This document shows, piece after piece, positions 9,431-18,635 of a stretch of DNA of 64,000 bases. This DNA is from Alphaproteobacteria bacterium LSUCC0719 (lineage in GTDB: Bacteria > Pseudomonadota > Alphaproteobacteria > Puniceispirillales > Puniceispirillaceae): positions 806,001 through 870,000 of the forward strand of contig JBFPJN010000001.1 in NCBI GenBank assembly GCA_040839025.1, in the 5' to 3' direction. The stretch's first letter is position 1. Every line of letters begins with the position of its first letter. The position numbers and the translations under genes were made by a program. The notes under the pieces were generated by a model. That model made no database searches and was not told where the DNA came from. It was given only the letters and a program-made list of their open reading frames with translations.

Positions 9431-11266
9431 CTACTCTGCCGGCCGCGTCGCGGGAAGCGGCACGACATCTGCTCCGCTGTGCGGATCACCTTCGGCAAAC
9501 CCCTTTGACTGGCGGTCCCACATCTGCTTGTAGAGACCGTTCAGCACCAGCAATTCACCATGCGTGCCACGTTCAACGACACGCCCCTCGGACAGCACGA
9601 TAATTTCGTCGGCATCAATGATGGTTGACAGCCGGTGTGCGATGACAAGCGTTGTCCGGGCCTTTGACACCTCATTCAATGAGGCCTGAATTTCCTTTTC
9701 AGTGCGGCTGTCGAGTGCCGATGTCGCCTCGTCAAACAGAAAGATCGAAGGCCGCTTCAGGATCGCCCTGGCGATGGCCACACGCTGTTTTTCACCACCT
9801 GACAGCTTCAGGCCACGCTCGCCGACCATGGTGTCATAATGGTCTGGCAGATTGGCGATAAAGCCGTCAATCGCCGCCATTTTCGATGCGGCCTCAATCT
9901 CTTCCTGGCTGGCCCCGTGACGGCCATAACCGATATTGTAGCCGATGGTGGCGTTGAACATCACCGTGTCCTGGGGCACCATGCCGATTGCTGCGCGGAC
10001 ACTGCCCTGCTTCACCTCGGTCAGGTTCTGGCCATCAATTCGCACCGTCCCCTTCTGTGGATCATAGAAACGGAACAGAAGCCGAGAAATGGTGGTCTTG
10101 CCGGACCCGCTTGGCCCGACAATGGCAACCCGTTTGCCCTTTGGCACGGTAAAGCTGACACCCTGCAAGATCGGCCTGTCACCATAGGCAAAATGCACAT
10201 CCTCAAAGGTGACGGCCCCGCCATCAATCGCAATGTCGGGCGCGCCGGGACGGTCCCGGACATCGACATCCTCATCCAGAAGGCCGAACATCCTTTCCAT
10301 ATCGACAAGCGCCTGGCGAAGCTCGCGATACACCCAGCCAAGGAAATTGAGCGGCATGTAAAGCTGTAGCAGATAGGTGTTCACCGCCACGAAATCACCA
10401 ACCGTCAGGTTCCCGTTCTGGATATCGAGACCCGCCATACCCATCATCAGAACCAGCCCGATGGCGATAATGCTGCCCTGCCCGATATTGACCACCGAAA
10501 GTGACGTGCGGGACCGAACGGCCATGATCTCATAGCGCTTCATCGCCTCGTCATAGCGGTCGGTTTCCACCGCCTCGGCGTTGAAATATTTCACCGTCTC
10601 GTAATTCAGCAGGGAATCAACCGCCCGTGTGGCGGCTTTTTCATCGGCGTTGTTCATCTCGCGCCGGAACTTGATCCGCCATTCGGTCACCCTGACGGTA
10701 AAATAGCAGTAGGCCATCACGGTGGTGAAGGTCACAGCGGCATAGAAACCGCCAAACATCACCCACATGATAATGCTGACAAGCACCACCTCGACAAACA
10801 GCGGCAGTACTTCGAAGAAAACAATCGTCAGCAGGAACTCGATTCCCTTGGCCCCGCGGTCAATCGCCCGGGTCAGCCCCCCTGTCTGGCGATCGAGGTG
10901 AAACTGCAGTGACAGCTGGTGAAGATATTCGAAACAGCGGATCGCCGCGCCGCGCACGGCCCGCTGTGCCACCGCCGCGAACAGATACTGCTTTGCCTCG
11001 GAAAATACCTGCTGGCCAAGACGCGACAATGCGTAACCGGCGATGACCAGCAGCAGCATCTTCATCGAGAACCCGGCTTCCCGGTTCACGATATCCACGG
11101 CAGCGCCATACATCAGCGGCGTGATGATGTTCGACCCGCGCGACATGACCAGCGCGCCAAACGCCGCGGAAATACGGCCACGCACACGCCAGTCGCCGCG
11201 CGGCGCTGTATAGCGCCACAGCTCACCAAACAGCGCAAACGTCTTCTTCATTGTGGATGTCGCCAT
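9431..11266 (-). CDS. Atm1-type ABC exporter (glutathione-sulfur or heavy-metal transporter)
   Basis: Half-size ABC exporter of the inner membrane, 611 residues: an N-terminal six-helix membrane domain (to about 320) and a C-terminal ATPase with GPSGSGKTT Walker A, LSGGEKQR signature and FLFDEATSALD Walker B. The TGGLTRAIDRGAKGIEFLL and NYETVKYFNAE segments are typical of mitochondrial Atm1 and its alphaproteobacterial relatives, which export glutathione polysulfides linked to Fe-S assembly. Its place directly after sufA, on the same strand, supports that job here. A 15-bp repeat array lies between the two genes. Confidence 0.9.
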   Translation of the reverse strand: MATSTMKKTFALFGELWRYTAPRGDWRVRGRISAAFGALVMSRGSNIITPLMYGAAVDIVNREAGFSMKMLLLVIAGYALSRLGQQVFSEAKQYLFAAVAQRAVRGAAIRCFEYLHQLSLQFHLDRQTGGLTRAIDRGAKGIEFLLTIVFFEVLPLFVEVVLVSIIMWVMFGGFYAAVTFTTVMAYCYFTVRVTEWRIKFRREMNNADEKAATRAVDSLLNYETVKYFNAEAVETDRYDEAMKRYEIMAVRSRTSLSVVNIGQGSIIAIGLVLMMGMAGLDIQNGNLTVGDFVAVNTYLLQLYMPLNFLGWVYRELRQALVDMERMFGLLDEDVDVRDRPGAPDIAIDGGAVTFEDVHFAYGDRPILQGVSFTVPKGKRVAIVGPSGSGKTTISRLLFRFYDPQKGTVRIDGQNLTEVKQGSVRAAIGMVPQDTVMFNATIGYNIGYGRHGASQEEIEAASKMAAIDGFIANLPDHYDTMVGERGLKLSGGEKQRVAIARAILKRPSIFLFDEATSALDSRTEKEIQASLNEVSKARTTLVIAHRLSTIIDADEIIVLSEGRVVERGTHGELLVLNGLYKQMWDRQSKGFAEGDPHSGADVVPLPATRPAE

Positions 11267-11299
11267 CAGAAACGCCTACCCGTCACAGCCACAGAACCG

Positions 11300-11344
11300 C
11301 CAGCCCTGAAACCACCAGCCCTGAAACTACCAGCGCTGAAACCA
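11300..11344. repeat. 15-bp tandem repeat between sufA and the ABC exporter gene
   Basis: Three near-identical copies of CCAGCCCTGAAACCA run from 11300 to 11344 in the 90-bp space between sufA and the exporter gene. Copies differ at one or two positions. No start or stop of either gene falls inside the array. Confidence 0.75.
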
Positions 11345-11356
11345 TCCGGCTGTTGT

Positions 11357-11713
11357 TCAGTCCTGCGCGGCGACGGTAAAGCTTTCACCGCAGCCACAGC
11401 GCGCGGCCTCGTTCGGATTGTTGAATACAAAGCGGGAGGCGAATTTGGTTTCTTCCCAGTCCATTTCCGCGCCAACAAGGAACATCACCGCTGTCGGGTC
11501 GATAAACAGGGTGACACCCTTTTCCTCGATCCGGTCCTCGAACGGCTTTGCCTCGGTGGCGTACTGAACATCATATTGCAACCCGGAACAACCGGCCGTC
11601 TTGATGCCGATACGAAGGCCAAGAATGTCCGTGTCAGCCGTTTCAATCAACTGACGCACCTGGGCGGCAGCGGCGTCTGACAGGGTGATTATCGGTTTCG
11701 ACGGGTCAAACAT
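11357..11713 (-). CDS. sufA: A-type Fe-S carrier (SufA/ErpA/IscA family)
   Basis: Carries assembled Fe-S clusters from the SufBCD scaffold to target proteins. The three conserved cysteines are present in the usual order: one in GIKTAGCSGLQYD and two in the C-terminal ARCGCGESF. The frame is open to an ATG at 11755. The start is uncertain; ATG at 11713 (MFDPSKPIITLS, 118 residues) is preferred because it begins just before the conserved domain and has GGAATGGA ahead of it. It follows sufT and is the last suf gene before the exporter. Confidence 0.9.
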   Translation of the reverse strand: MFDPSKPIITLSDAAAAQVRQLIETADTDILGLRIGIKTAGCSGLQYDVQYATEAKPFEDRIEEKGVTLFIDPTAVMFLVGAEMDWEETKFASRFVFNNPNEAARCGCGESFTVAAQD

Positions 11714-11770
11714 CATTTCCATTCCATGGACTGGCGGCCACAGGGCACGAACCATGATTGTTCATAGATA

Positions 11771-12220
11771 TCAAAAACCAAGATCCAACGCCAGCTTTGC
11801 ATCCTCGCTCATCCTTTCGGGGCTCCATGCCGGTTCCCAGACAAGCTCTACAGTCACGGCCCCAACACCCTCCGCCGCCGCAACGGCCTCGGCCACCTGG
11901 CCCGGCATCTCGCCGGCAACGGGGCAACCGGGTGCGGTCAGCGACATGGTGATATAGACGTCGCCATCCTGTCGCCGATCAACATCATAGATCAGACCGA
12001 GATCGAAGATATTCACCGGAATTTCTGGATCATGGACAGTTTTCAGCGCTGCCTCGACCGCGTCCTGATCAGCCGGACCTGTCGCGCCCGCCAGGGGACT
12101 CCCCGCCATCGCCCTGAACCCCGAAGAGGTGTCGGGAAGGAAATCGGCAAGCCCCGGACCATCGGCAAGACGGCTTCCCGGCCCTTCAGGAAGATAGGGG
12201 TTGTAATCCTGATCCTTCAT
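11771..12220 (-). CDS. sufT: SufT-like Fe-S assembly factor (MIP18/DUF59 family)
   Basis: 149-residue protein whose C-terminal two-thirds is a MIP18/DUF59 domain: VEAALKTVHDPEIPVNIFDLGLIYDV, then ITMSLTAPGCPVAGEMPG with the conserved Cys. Proteins of this type aid Fe-S maturation. The first 55 residues are a Pro/Gly-rich extension typical of alphaproteobacterial SufT. It starts seven bases after the sufS stop and precedes sufA, so it is part of the suf operon. Confidence 0.88.
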   Translation of the reverse strand: MKDQDYNPYLPEGPGSRLADGPGLADFLPDTSSGFRAMAGSPLAGATGPADQDAVEAALKTVHDPEIPVNIFDLGLIYDVDRRQDGDVYITMSLTAPGCPVAGEMPGQVAEAVAAAEGVGAVTVELVWEPAWSPERMSEDAKLALDLGF

Positions 12221-12226
12221 TGCACC

Positions 12227-13462
12227 CTACCCGAAAATCCGCCGGACCTTCTCGAGCGACTCGGCAAGCGTGTCAAAATCCTCGGTCCGGGAATAGACAC
12301 CGACCGAGGCCCGCGCCGTCGATGGCAGGTCGAGATGATCCATCAATGGCTGGGCACAATGATGTCCAGCCCGGATCGCCACGCCATCATGATCGATGAT
12401 GGTCGAGATATCATGCGGGTGAGCGCAGTCCATAGTGAATGACACAACCCCCGACTTGCCGGCTGCGGTGCCGATGAGGTTCAGCCCCTCGACAGCTGAA
12501 AGACGCTGGTGCGCGTAACTCAGAATCTGCTGTTCATGCGCCCTGATCGCCTCCATGCCGATGGACTGGACATAATCCACAGCAGCCCCAAGGGCGATGG
12601 TTTCGGCGATAGCTGGTGTGCCTGCCTCGAAACGAACCGGTGGCGGCGCATAGGTCGTCTTGTCGATGGTCACGCGGTCGATCATGTCACCACCACCAAG
12701 AAAGGGCGGCATTTCGGCCAGGATCTCGGCCCGCCCCCACAGCACACCGACACCGTTTGGACCATAAAGCTTATGCGCTGAAAACACATAGAAATCAGCC
12801 CCAAGCGCCATGACATCAACCGGCATGTGAACAACGCCCTGACAGCCATCAACAACCATCAGCGCCCCGATATCACGGGCCACGCCGGATATGTCGGCGA
12901 TCGGAAACACTGTGCCAAGAACGTTCGAGACATGCGGCACGGCAATGATCCGCGTTTTGTCGCTGATCTCGGCACGAAGACGGTCCATCGAAAAGGCACC
13001 ATCATCCTCAAGCGTGAAGGCACGCACCTTTGCGCCAGTCTTTTCGGCCACCATCTGCCAGGGCACGATATTGGCGTGATGCTCGGCGATGCTGATCAGG
13101 ATTTCATCTCCGGGCTGCAACCGTGGCTCGGCCCAGCACCGCGCGATCAGGTTCAGCGACATAGTCGCCCCGGCTGTCAGCACGATCTCGTCACCGGACG
13201 CAGCGCCGATGAAGCCGGCCACCTTGCCGCGAACCGACTCATACAGATCGGTCGAGGCTTCGGACAGGAAATGCAGTCCACGATGAACATTGGAATAGGT
13301 GTCCTGATAGGCCGACAGCAGCGCGTCAAGCACCTGCTGCGGCTTTTGCGCCGACGCCGCGCTGTCGAGATAGACTAACGGCTTGCCATGAACGGTCCGC
13401 GCCAGAATCGGAAAATCCGACCGGATCGCCTCAAGATCGAATTCCCGGCGCGCCCCATCCAT
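12227..13462 (-). CDS. sufS: Cysteine desulfurase SufS
   Basis: PLP-dependent group II desulfurase that supplies persulfide sulfur to SufBCD. The 411-residue protein has the PLP lysine in FSAHKLYGPNG and the active-site Cys in RAGHHCAQPLM. The frame is open to 13489, but ATG at 13462 is chosen because it overlaps the sufD stop by one base (TGATG), a coupled arrangement. No sufE or sufU is found in the operon, so the sulfur acceptor must be encoded elsewhere or be absent. Confidence 0.93.
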   Translation of the reverse strand: MDGARREFDLEAIRSDFPILARTVHGKPLVYLDSAASAQKPQQVLDALLSAYQDTYSNVHRGLHFLSEASTDLYESVRGKVAGFIGAASGDEIVLTAGATMSLNLIARCWAEPRLQPGDEILISIAEHHANIVPWQMVAEKTGAKVRAFTLEDDGAFSMDRLRAEISDKTRIIAVPHVSNVLGTVFPIADISGVARDIGALMVVDGCQGVVHMPVDVMALGADFYVFSAHKLYGPNGVGVLWGRAEILAEMPPFLGGGDMIDRVTIDKTTYAPPPVRFEAGTPAIAETIALGAAVDYVQSIGMEAIRAHEQQILSYAHQRLSAVEGLNLIGTAAGKSGVVSFTMDCAHPHDISTIIDHDGVAIRAGHHCAQPLMDHLDLPSTARASVGVYSRTEDFDTLAESLEKVRRIFG

Positions 13463-14700
13463 CACGCAGTCTCCCCCCCGGCAAGCCACGCTTCGGCGAC
13501 CGGCCGCAGAAGGCTGGCCAGAACATCGTTTTCAATCGTCTCGATGGTGTCGATGAGGAAGGCCTCGATCAACATTGCCCGAGCCGTTTCATAAGGAATA
13601 CCGCGGCTTGTGAGATAGAACAGCTGTGTTGCATCAAGTTCGCCAACCGTCGCGCCATGCGCACAGATAACGTCATCGGCATAGATTTCCAGCTCTGGCT
13701 TGGCATCGACCTCGGCCTTGCGCGACAGCAGCAGCGCCCGCGCCATCTGCTGACCATCGGTCTTCTGCGCGTCCGGAGCCACATGAACACGCCCCTGATA
13801 GACCCCGCGCGAGCTGTCATCCAGCACCCCGCGAATGATCTGGTTCGAGGTACATTCGGCAACAGCATGATCCATGTATGTGGTGATGTCCTGATGCTGT
13901 TTGCCACGGCCCATATAGATCGCCGACAATTGGCAATCGGCACCTGAACCGGCAAATACGACATGCGTTTCAAGCCGCGCCAGCACCCCACCGGTGCTGA
14001 GGCTGAAGCCGGCAATGGACGCGCCTTCGCCAAGCGCAACACCGGTGGCCGCAAGATGCGTTGTCGATGCACCCTCGGCCTGAACCTTGACCTGTTCAAG
14101 CCGCGCACCGGCAGCGATATCGACGCCAATCAGCGGCGCGGCCAGCCCGACATCGGACTGGTGCCATTCGGCAAGCTGAAGATGCGCCTCCGGCGCAAGC
14201 CTGAGCAGAATGGCGGGATGTGTCGATGACGCCTCGTCCCGGCCCTCGAACAACAGCATCAGCGGCGGTGTGACCACCCCGTCAACATCAATCACGATGC
14301 CACCGGTCATCGTCGCAAGGGACAGTGTGCTGACCGGATGGCCTTTCGGTGCCAGTTGCTGCAGGCGGGCAAGCGCCTGTTCATCACCCGCAAGGTCGCT
14401 GACCGTCAGACCATCCGGCAGCCCGGCAAGACCCGACGGGTCAAGAACCCCGTTCTCGAACCTGATGACATGCGCCGAAATACCAGCGGCGGCGACGGCA
14501 CCCGGACCGCTGGCGGCACCGGCAAGGGCGGACGCCGGCACAAACCCGCGTTCGGCAAGCGAATCAATGCGGGTATAGCGCCAGGCCTCGACCCGCGGAC
14601 CCGGCCAGCCATCCTGCTGCCAGCGGGCAAGCGCATCGGCGCGAACCCCCTGCAATAGGGAATCAGACCCTGTTTCAGGCTGCATCATCGATCCCGGCAT
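13462..14700 (-). CDS. sufD: SufD, subunit of the SufBCD scaffold
   Basis: SufD pairs with SufB to form the Fe-S assembly scaffold with the SufC ATPase. The 412-residue protein has a variable N-terminal half and a conserved C-terminal beta-helix region: QIIRGVLDDSSRGVYQGRVHV, then ADDVICAHGATVGELD with the conserved His. Start ATG 14700 has GGAGG nine bases upstream and overlaps the end of sufC by 26 bases, so the genes are translationally coupled. Confidence 0.93.
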   Translation of the reverse strand: MPGSMMQPETGSDSLLQGVRADALARWQQDGWPGPRVEAWRYTRIDSLAERGFVPASALAGAASGPGAVAAAGISAHVIRFENGVLDPSGLAGLPDGLTVSDLAGDEQALARLQQLAPKGHPVSTLSLATMTGGIVIDVDGVVTPPLMLLFEGRDEASSTHPAILLRLAPEAHLQLAEWHQSDVGLAAPLIGVDIAAGARLEQVKVQAEGASTTHLAATGVALGEGASIAGFSLSTGGVLARLETHVVFAGSGADCQLSAIYMGRGKQHQDITTYMDHAVAECTSNQIIRGVLDDSSRGVYQGRVHVAPDAQKTDGQQMARALLLSRKAEVDAKPELEIYADDVICAHGATVGELDATQLFYLTSRGIPYETARAMLIEAFLIDTIETIENDVLASLLRPVAEAWLAGGETA

Positions 14701-15430
14701 ATCCGGATTCCTCCACCTCTAGAGCCAGTTCCTTGCCACCCGATCTGCGGATCCTGCCATCGGCAAGAATATGCACATGATCAGGCACAATATGGTTCAA
14801 CAGCCGCTGGTAATGGGTGATGACCAGCATCGCACGGCCCGGATCACGAAGCAGATTGACACCTTCGGACACAATCCGCAGCGCATCGACATCAAGGCCG
14901 GAATCAGTTTCATCAAGAACCGCCATTGTCGGCTCGAGAAGCGCCATCTGCAGGATCTCGTAGCGTTTCTTCTCGCCGCCGGAGAACCCGACATTCACGG
15001 CACGTTTCAGCATGTCGTCGCTGACCCCGAGAATGCGTGCCTTTTCGCGGACGATCTTCACGAAGCCAAGCTGGTCGATCTCGTCCTCGCCGGCCTCGAC
15101 GCGGCGCGCATTGACTGCCGCCCGCAGGAAACTCATACCGCCGACACCGGGCAATTCGACAGGATACTGAAACGCCAGGAAAATGCCGGCGCGGGCGCGC
15201 TCGTCGGGTTCCATCTCCAGCATCGACACCCCATTCATCAGGATGTCGCCACCTGTGACCTCATACCCGTCACGCCCGGCAAGGACGTAGGACATGGTAC
15301 TCTTGCCGGAACCGTTCGGCCCCATGATGGCATGAACCTCACCGGCATTGATGGTCAGATTGATCCCTTTCAGAATCGGCTTGTCGCCGATACTGGCATG
15401 GAGATCACGAATTTCTAGCAAAGCTGTCAT
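14675..15430 (-). CDS. sufC: SufC, Fe-S assembly ATPase
   Basis: Soluble ABC-type ATPase that drives the SufBCD scaffold. All motifs are visible in 251 residues: Walker A GPNGSGKST, signature FSGGEKKRYEIL, and Walker B MAVLDETDSGLD with the SufC-type DETDSGLD ending. It lies 46 bases after sufB and overlaps sufD. Confidence 0.95.
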   Translation of the reverse strand: MTALLEIRDLHASIGDKPILKGINLTINAGEVHAIMGPNGSGKSTMSYVLAGRDGYEVTGGDILMNGVSMLEMEPDERARAGIFLAFQYPVELPGVGGMSFLRAAVNARRVEAGEDEIDQLGFVKIVREKARILGVSDDMLKRAVNVGFSGGEKKRYEILQMALLEPTMAVLDETDSGLDVDALRIVSEGVNLLRDPGRAMLVITHYQRLLNHIVPDHVHILADGRIRRSGGKELALEVEESGYAGIDDAA

Positions 15431-15476
15431 TGTCTTTCCGTTCTTTCAAAAACCAAACCTCGAGGCGGGGCGGCGG

Positions 15477-16928
15477 TCAGCCGACCGACCCTTCAAGGCT
15501 GATACCGATGAGTTTCTGCGCTTCGACGGCGAACTCCATCGGCAATTCCTTCATCACTTCCTTGCAGAAGCCGTTCACGATCAGCGACACCGCGTCCTCT
15601 TCGCCGATGCCGCGCTGCAGGCAATAGAAAAGCTGATCTTCCGAGATCCGCGATGTTGTTGCCTCATGCTCGATCTTCGCGCTGGGATTGCGCGAGACAA
15701 TGTACGGCACTGTGTGGGCACCGCATTTGTCGCCGATCAGCAGCGAGTCACATTGTGTGAAATTGCGGGCGTTCTCGGCGGTCGGCTGCATGTGAACCAA
15801 TCCGCGATAGCAGTTCTGCGATCTGCCGGCCGAAATACCCTTGGAGATGATCGTTGACCGGCTTCCCTCGCCAATATGGATCATTTTCGTGCCGGTATCG
15901 GCCTGCTGCATGTTGTTGGTCAGCGCAACCGAATAGAATTCACCGACACTGTCCTTGCCGCGCAGCACGCAGGAAGGATATTTCCAGGTGATCGCGGACC
16001 CGGTTTCAACCTGTGTCCAGGAAATCTTCGACCTGTCACCGCGGCAGATGCCACGCTTGGTGACGAAATTATAGATCCCGCCCTTGCCGTTTTCATCGCC
16101 CGGATACCAGTTCTGGACAGTCGAATATTTGATTTCCGCATCGGTCAGCGCAACCAGTTCGACAACAGCCGCGTGCAGCTGGTTTTCATCACGCTGCGGC
16201 GCGGTACAGCCCTCGAGATAGCTGACATAGGACTCATCCTCGGCGATGATCAGGGTGCGTTCGAACTGGCCGGTATTCTGCTCATTGATCCGGAAATAGG
16301 TCGACAGTTCCATCGGGCAGCGGACGCCCTTTGGAATGTAGACGAAAGACCCGTCGGTAAAGACAGCCGAATTCAGCGCGGCGAAATAATTGTCACCAAC
16401 CGGCACCACCGAACCAAGATAGCGTTGCACCAGTTCGGGATAATCGCGGATCGCCTCGGAAATGGGGCAGAAGATGACCCCGGCCTTTGACAGTTCCTCG
16501 CGGAATGTCGTGGCGACGGATACCGAGTCGAACACCGCATCAACCGCCACATTGGCCAGCATTTTCTGTTCATTCAGCGGAATGCCGAGCTTTTCATAGG
16601 TGGCCAGCAGTTCCGGATCCACCTCATCAAGCGATTTCAGCTTCTCGGCGGCCTTCGGCGCGGCGTAATAATGGATATCCTGATAGTCGATTGGCGGAAT
16701 ATCGAGCTTCGCCCAGTCGGGACTGTCCATGGTCAACCAACGCCGATAAGCCTTCAGACGCCAGTCCAGCATCCATTCAGGCTCGTCCTTCTTCGCCGAG
16801 ATGAAACGGATGATATCTTCATTCAGGCCTTTTGGTGCCTTGTCCGTTTCGATGTCGGTGACGAAACCATATTTGTATTTCCCGGTCGCCTGTTCGACCT
16901 GTGCAATGGTTTCCGTAGTTGCGGCCAT
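15477..16928 (-). CDS. sufB: SufB, Fe-S assembly scaffold
   Basis: Main subunit of the SufBCD Fe-S scaffold. The 483-residue length and the conserved core are standard: [29 protein letters not shown], and [20 protein letters not shown]. The ATG at 16928 has GAGGAAA upstream. It is the first structural gene after the regulator, 14 bases downstream of it. Confidence 0.96.
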   Translation of the reverse strand: MAATTETIAQVEQATGKYKYGFVTDIETDKAPKGLNEDIIRFISAKKDEPEWMLDWRLKAYRRWLTMDSPDWAKLDIPPIDYQDIHYYAAPKAAEKLKSLDEVDPELLATYEKLGIPLNEQKMLANVAVDAVFDSVSVATTFREELSKAGVIFCPISEAIRDYPELVQRYLGSVVPVGDNYFAALNSAVFTDGSFVYIPKGVRCPMELSTYFRINEQNTGQFERTLIIAEDESYVSYLEGCTAPQRDENQLHAAVVELVALTDAEIKYSTVQNWYPGDENGKGGIYNFVTKRGICRGDRSKISWTQVETGSAITWKYPSCVLRGKDSVGEFYSVALTNNMQQADTGTKMIHIGEGSRSTIISKGISAGRSQNCYRGLVHMQPTAENARNFTQCDSLLIGDKCGAHTVPYIVSRNPSAKIEHEATTSRISEDQLFYCLQRGIGEEDAVSLIVNGFCKEVMKELPMEFAVEAQKLIGISLEGSVG

Positions 16929-16942
16929 ATCCAGTTTCCTCG

Positions 16943-17434
16943 TTATGGTCTGGGACCGTCGCCAGCGGCGTCGGGCCTGTGGGGGGATGGGGTTGTATCT
17001 GCTATCTCAGGCGACGCTGTGAACAGCTGTGACGGGTCGATCAGATCGGCAAGGCTGATGCCTTCAAGCGTCGAGCGAATGGCGCTGTTGACCTTGTTCC
17101 ACTGATTGCTCATGAAACAGCAATTGGCGACCGAACAGGGATCATGCGCGCCGTCAACACATCCATTGACGGCAATCGGCCCCTCAACGACCTCGACGAT
17201 GGTGACCAGAGAAATATCCTCCGGCCGGCCCTGGAGGACATAGCCACCGCTGGCACCGCGACGGGTTGTCAAAAGGTTTCCGGCCTGAAGATGCTTGGCA
17301 ACCTTGGCGACCGTCGGCTGCGCCAGTCCCGTCAGCGCGGCAAGCTGCGCCGTCGCCAGCACTTCGCCGCGCCGGTGCGCCAGCGCACCAAGCACAACGA
17401 TCGCATAGTCGGTCATGCGGTTCAGCCGAAGCAA
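16943..17434 (-). CDS. Rrf2-family Fe-S-sensing regulator of the suf operon (IscR/SufR-like)
   Basis: Winged-helix Rrf2 repressor/activator, 163 residues. The DNA-binding helix region ([17 protein letters not shown]) is followed by cysteines at 92, 100, 105 and 106 ([16 protein letters not shown]), the cluster-binding pattern of this group. The start is TTG at 17434: AAGGAG lies eight bases upstream and no better start is in frame. It is the first gene of the suf operon and has a strong palindrome in its own upstream region, which implies autoregulation in response to Fe-S status. A Pro-rich tail of about 20 residues ends the protein. Confidence 0.9.
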   Translation of the reverse strand: MLRLNRMTDYAIVVLGALAHRRGEVLATAQLAALTGLAQPTVAKVAKHLQAGNLLTTRRGASGGYVLQGRPEDISLVTIVEVVEGPIAVNGCVDGAHDPCSVANCCFMSNQWNKVNSAIRSTLEGISLADLIDPSQLFTASPEIADTTPSPHRPDAAGDGPRP

Positions 17435-17560
17435 GCCACTATCTCCTTAAGCCCGTGTCTTTTTTGACCTGAGTCTTCTTAAGCCTGTGTCATCTTCAAA
17501 CGCGCCGCCGTTACCCCCCTGCCACCGCTTGTTTGCTGCGGGGCGGGGCCAGCGTTGCGA

Positions 17561-17596
17561 ATGATTATCATAATCAAGACCAATTTGGTCCTGATT
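17561..17596 (-). promoter_or_regulatory. Probable suf operator: Fur-like palindrome next to a 12-bp-arm inverted repeat
   Basis: Two palindromes abut upstream of the Rrf2 gene. ATGATTATCAT (17561-17571) is a perfect palindrome resembling the core of a Fur box. Next to it, AATCAAGACCAA (17572-17583) and TTGGTCCTGATT (17585-17596) form 12-bp arms around one base, with one mismatch. The GACCAA/TTGGTC core is of the kind bound by IscR-type Rrf2 proteins. Which protein binds is inference. Confidence 0.6.
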
Positions 17597-17724
17597 AGAA
17601 GGATGTAGGCCTTACTTAGAATGAATGCAAGGAAGGAAAGCATGAAACAGGGCGTTGGGCGGCTTTGTCGCACCGCCGGGTCAGCCGCATCAAAGGCCCC
17701 CGTTTGAAGGCCCGTTTGGAGGCC

Positions 17725-18054
17725 TCAGTTACAGGCCTCGCGGCGCAGGGTGTAGCGCCCCTCGTCAAGGCCGTCGAACATCTCGTCGATATCCGGATGG
17801 CCGACCGGGCCGTTCTCGCTGTCACCCACCAGATTCTGCTGGCTGACATAAGCGGTGTAATAGCTGTCGGCATTTTCCGCCAGCAGATGATAGAAGGGCT
17901 GATCCTTGTGCGGGCGCACCTCGGGCGGGATCGACTCATACCATTCTTCGGTATTGTCGAATTCAGGGTCGACATCAATGATCACGCCCCGGAACGGATA
18001 GTGCCGGTGACGAACGATCGCGCCGATGCTGAATTTGGCGTTTCTATGCTCCAT
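17725..18054 (-). CDS. hspQ: Heat shock protein HspQ (hemimethylated-DNA-binding YccV family)
   Basis: Small protein known in E. coli to modulate Lon specificity and to bind hemimethylated DNA. The 109-residue form starting MEHRNAKFSIG is chosen; the frame extends to 18081. Recognisable segments are FSIGAIVRHRHYPFRGVIIDVDPEFDN, split here as the conserved N-terminal beta region, then QPFYHLLAEN and YVSQQNL. It lies on the minus strand, 54 bases downstream of rpmF, ahead of the suf promoter region. Confidence 0.88.
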   Translation of the reverse strand: MEHRNAKFSIGAIVRHRHYPFRGVIIDVDPEFDNTEEWYESIPPEVRPHKDQPFYHLLAENADSYYTAYVSQQNLVGDSENGPVGHPDIDEMFDGLDEGRYTLRREACN

Positions 18055-18108
18055 ACGGATCAGGTGGCACAAACCGTTCAAACAGTCGCGCCGACCTCCA
18101 GCCTGAGG

Positions 18109-18294
18109 CTAGAAGCGTTCCTTGACCTTCATGACCTGACGGCCACGATACATGCCGGTCTTCAGATCGATATGGTGCGGACGATGAAGTTCGCCTGTTG
18201 TCTTGTCTTCGACATAGGCGTCACCCTTCAGGGCGTCATGAGCGCGGCGCATGTTGCGCTTCGAGCGCGTAATTTTGGACTTTGGAACGGCCAT
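18109..18294 (-). CDS. rpmF: 50S ribosomal protein L32
   Basis: 61-residue basic protein beginning [20 protein letters not shown], the alphaproteobacterial form of L32 without zinc-binding cysteines. It probably shares a transcript with hspQ. Confidence 0.97.
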   Translation of the reverse strand: MAVPKSKITRSKRNMRRAHDALKGDAYVEDKTTGELHRPHHIDLKTGMYRGRQVMKVKERF

Positions 18295-18635
18295 CGTTCT
18301 GTTCTCTCATCTAGACTGGAATTTCCGGAACCAGCAGGCTGCGGCCACCCGACGGGCAGGCTGCAGACCAGAACGGGTTATCTAGGCGAAAGCCCGGCCA
18401 CTGTCAACCAGCAGTGTCACCCGGCGGTGTCACCCGGCGCTGGCACCATGCACTGTCTCCAAGGCGCACAACAGGGATGACAGACCGGCCACAGCACCGC
18501 TCTTTGGGCCTCCTGCTTTCACGATTCCGTGAGGCAGCATGAATTAATAAAGAGATTAACGTTTTTTTTACCTCGCCTTTCTAGCCTGACGACATGGCCC
18601 AACGCCGCACGGACACGTTTATCAGGAGATTACCC
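18295..18635. other. Intergenic region between rpmF and the Sel1-like gene
   Basis: These 341 bases hold no supported gene. They contain the promoters of two divergent genes. A short direct repeat, GTGTCACCCGGCG in two adjacent copies, lies near 18414-18440. An AT-rich stretch at 18543-18585 (TAATAAAGAGATTAACG then a T-run and TTACCTCGCCTT) probably drives the plus-strand gene; a similar stretch occurs before the exported protein at 36.9 kb. Confidence 0.5.

Noticed and set aside
18543-18562. CtrA site (TTAA-N7-TTAA) before the Sel1-like gene
   Set aside because: The spacing is eight bases and the site before the 36.9-kb gene does not match either.
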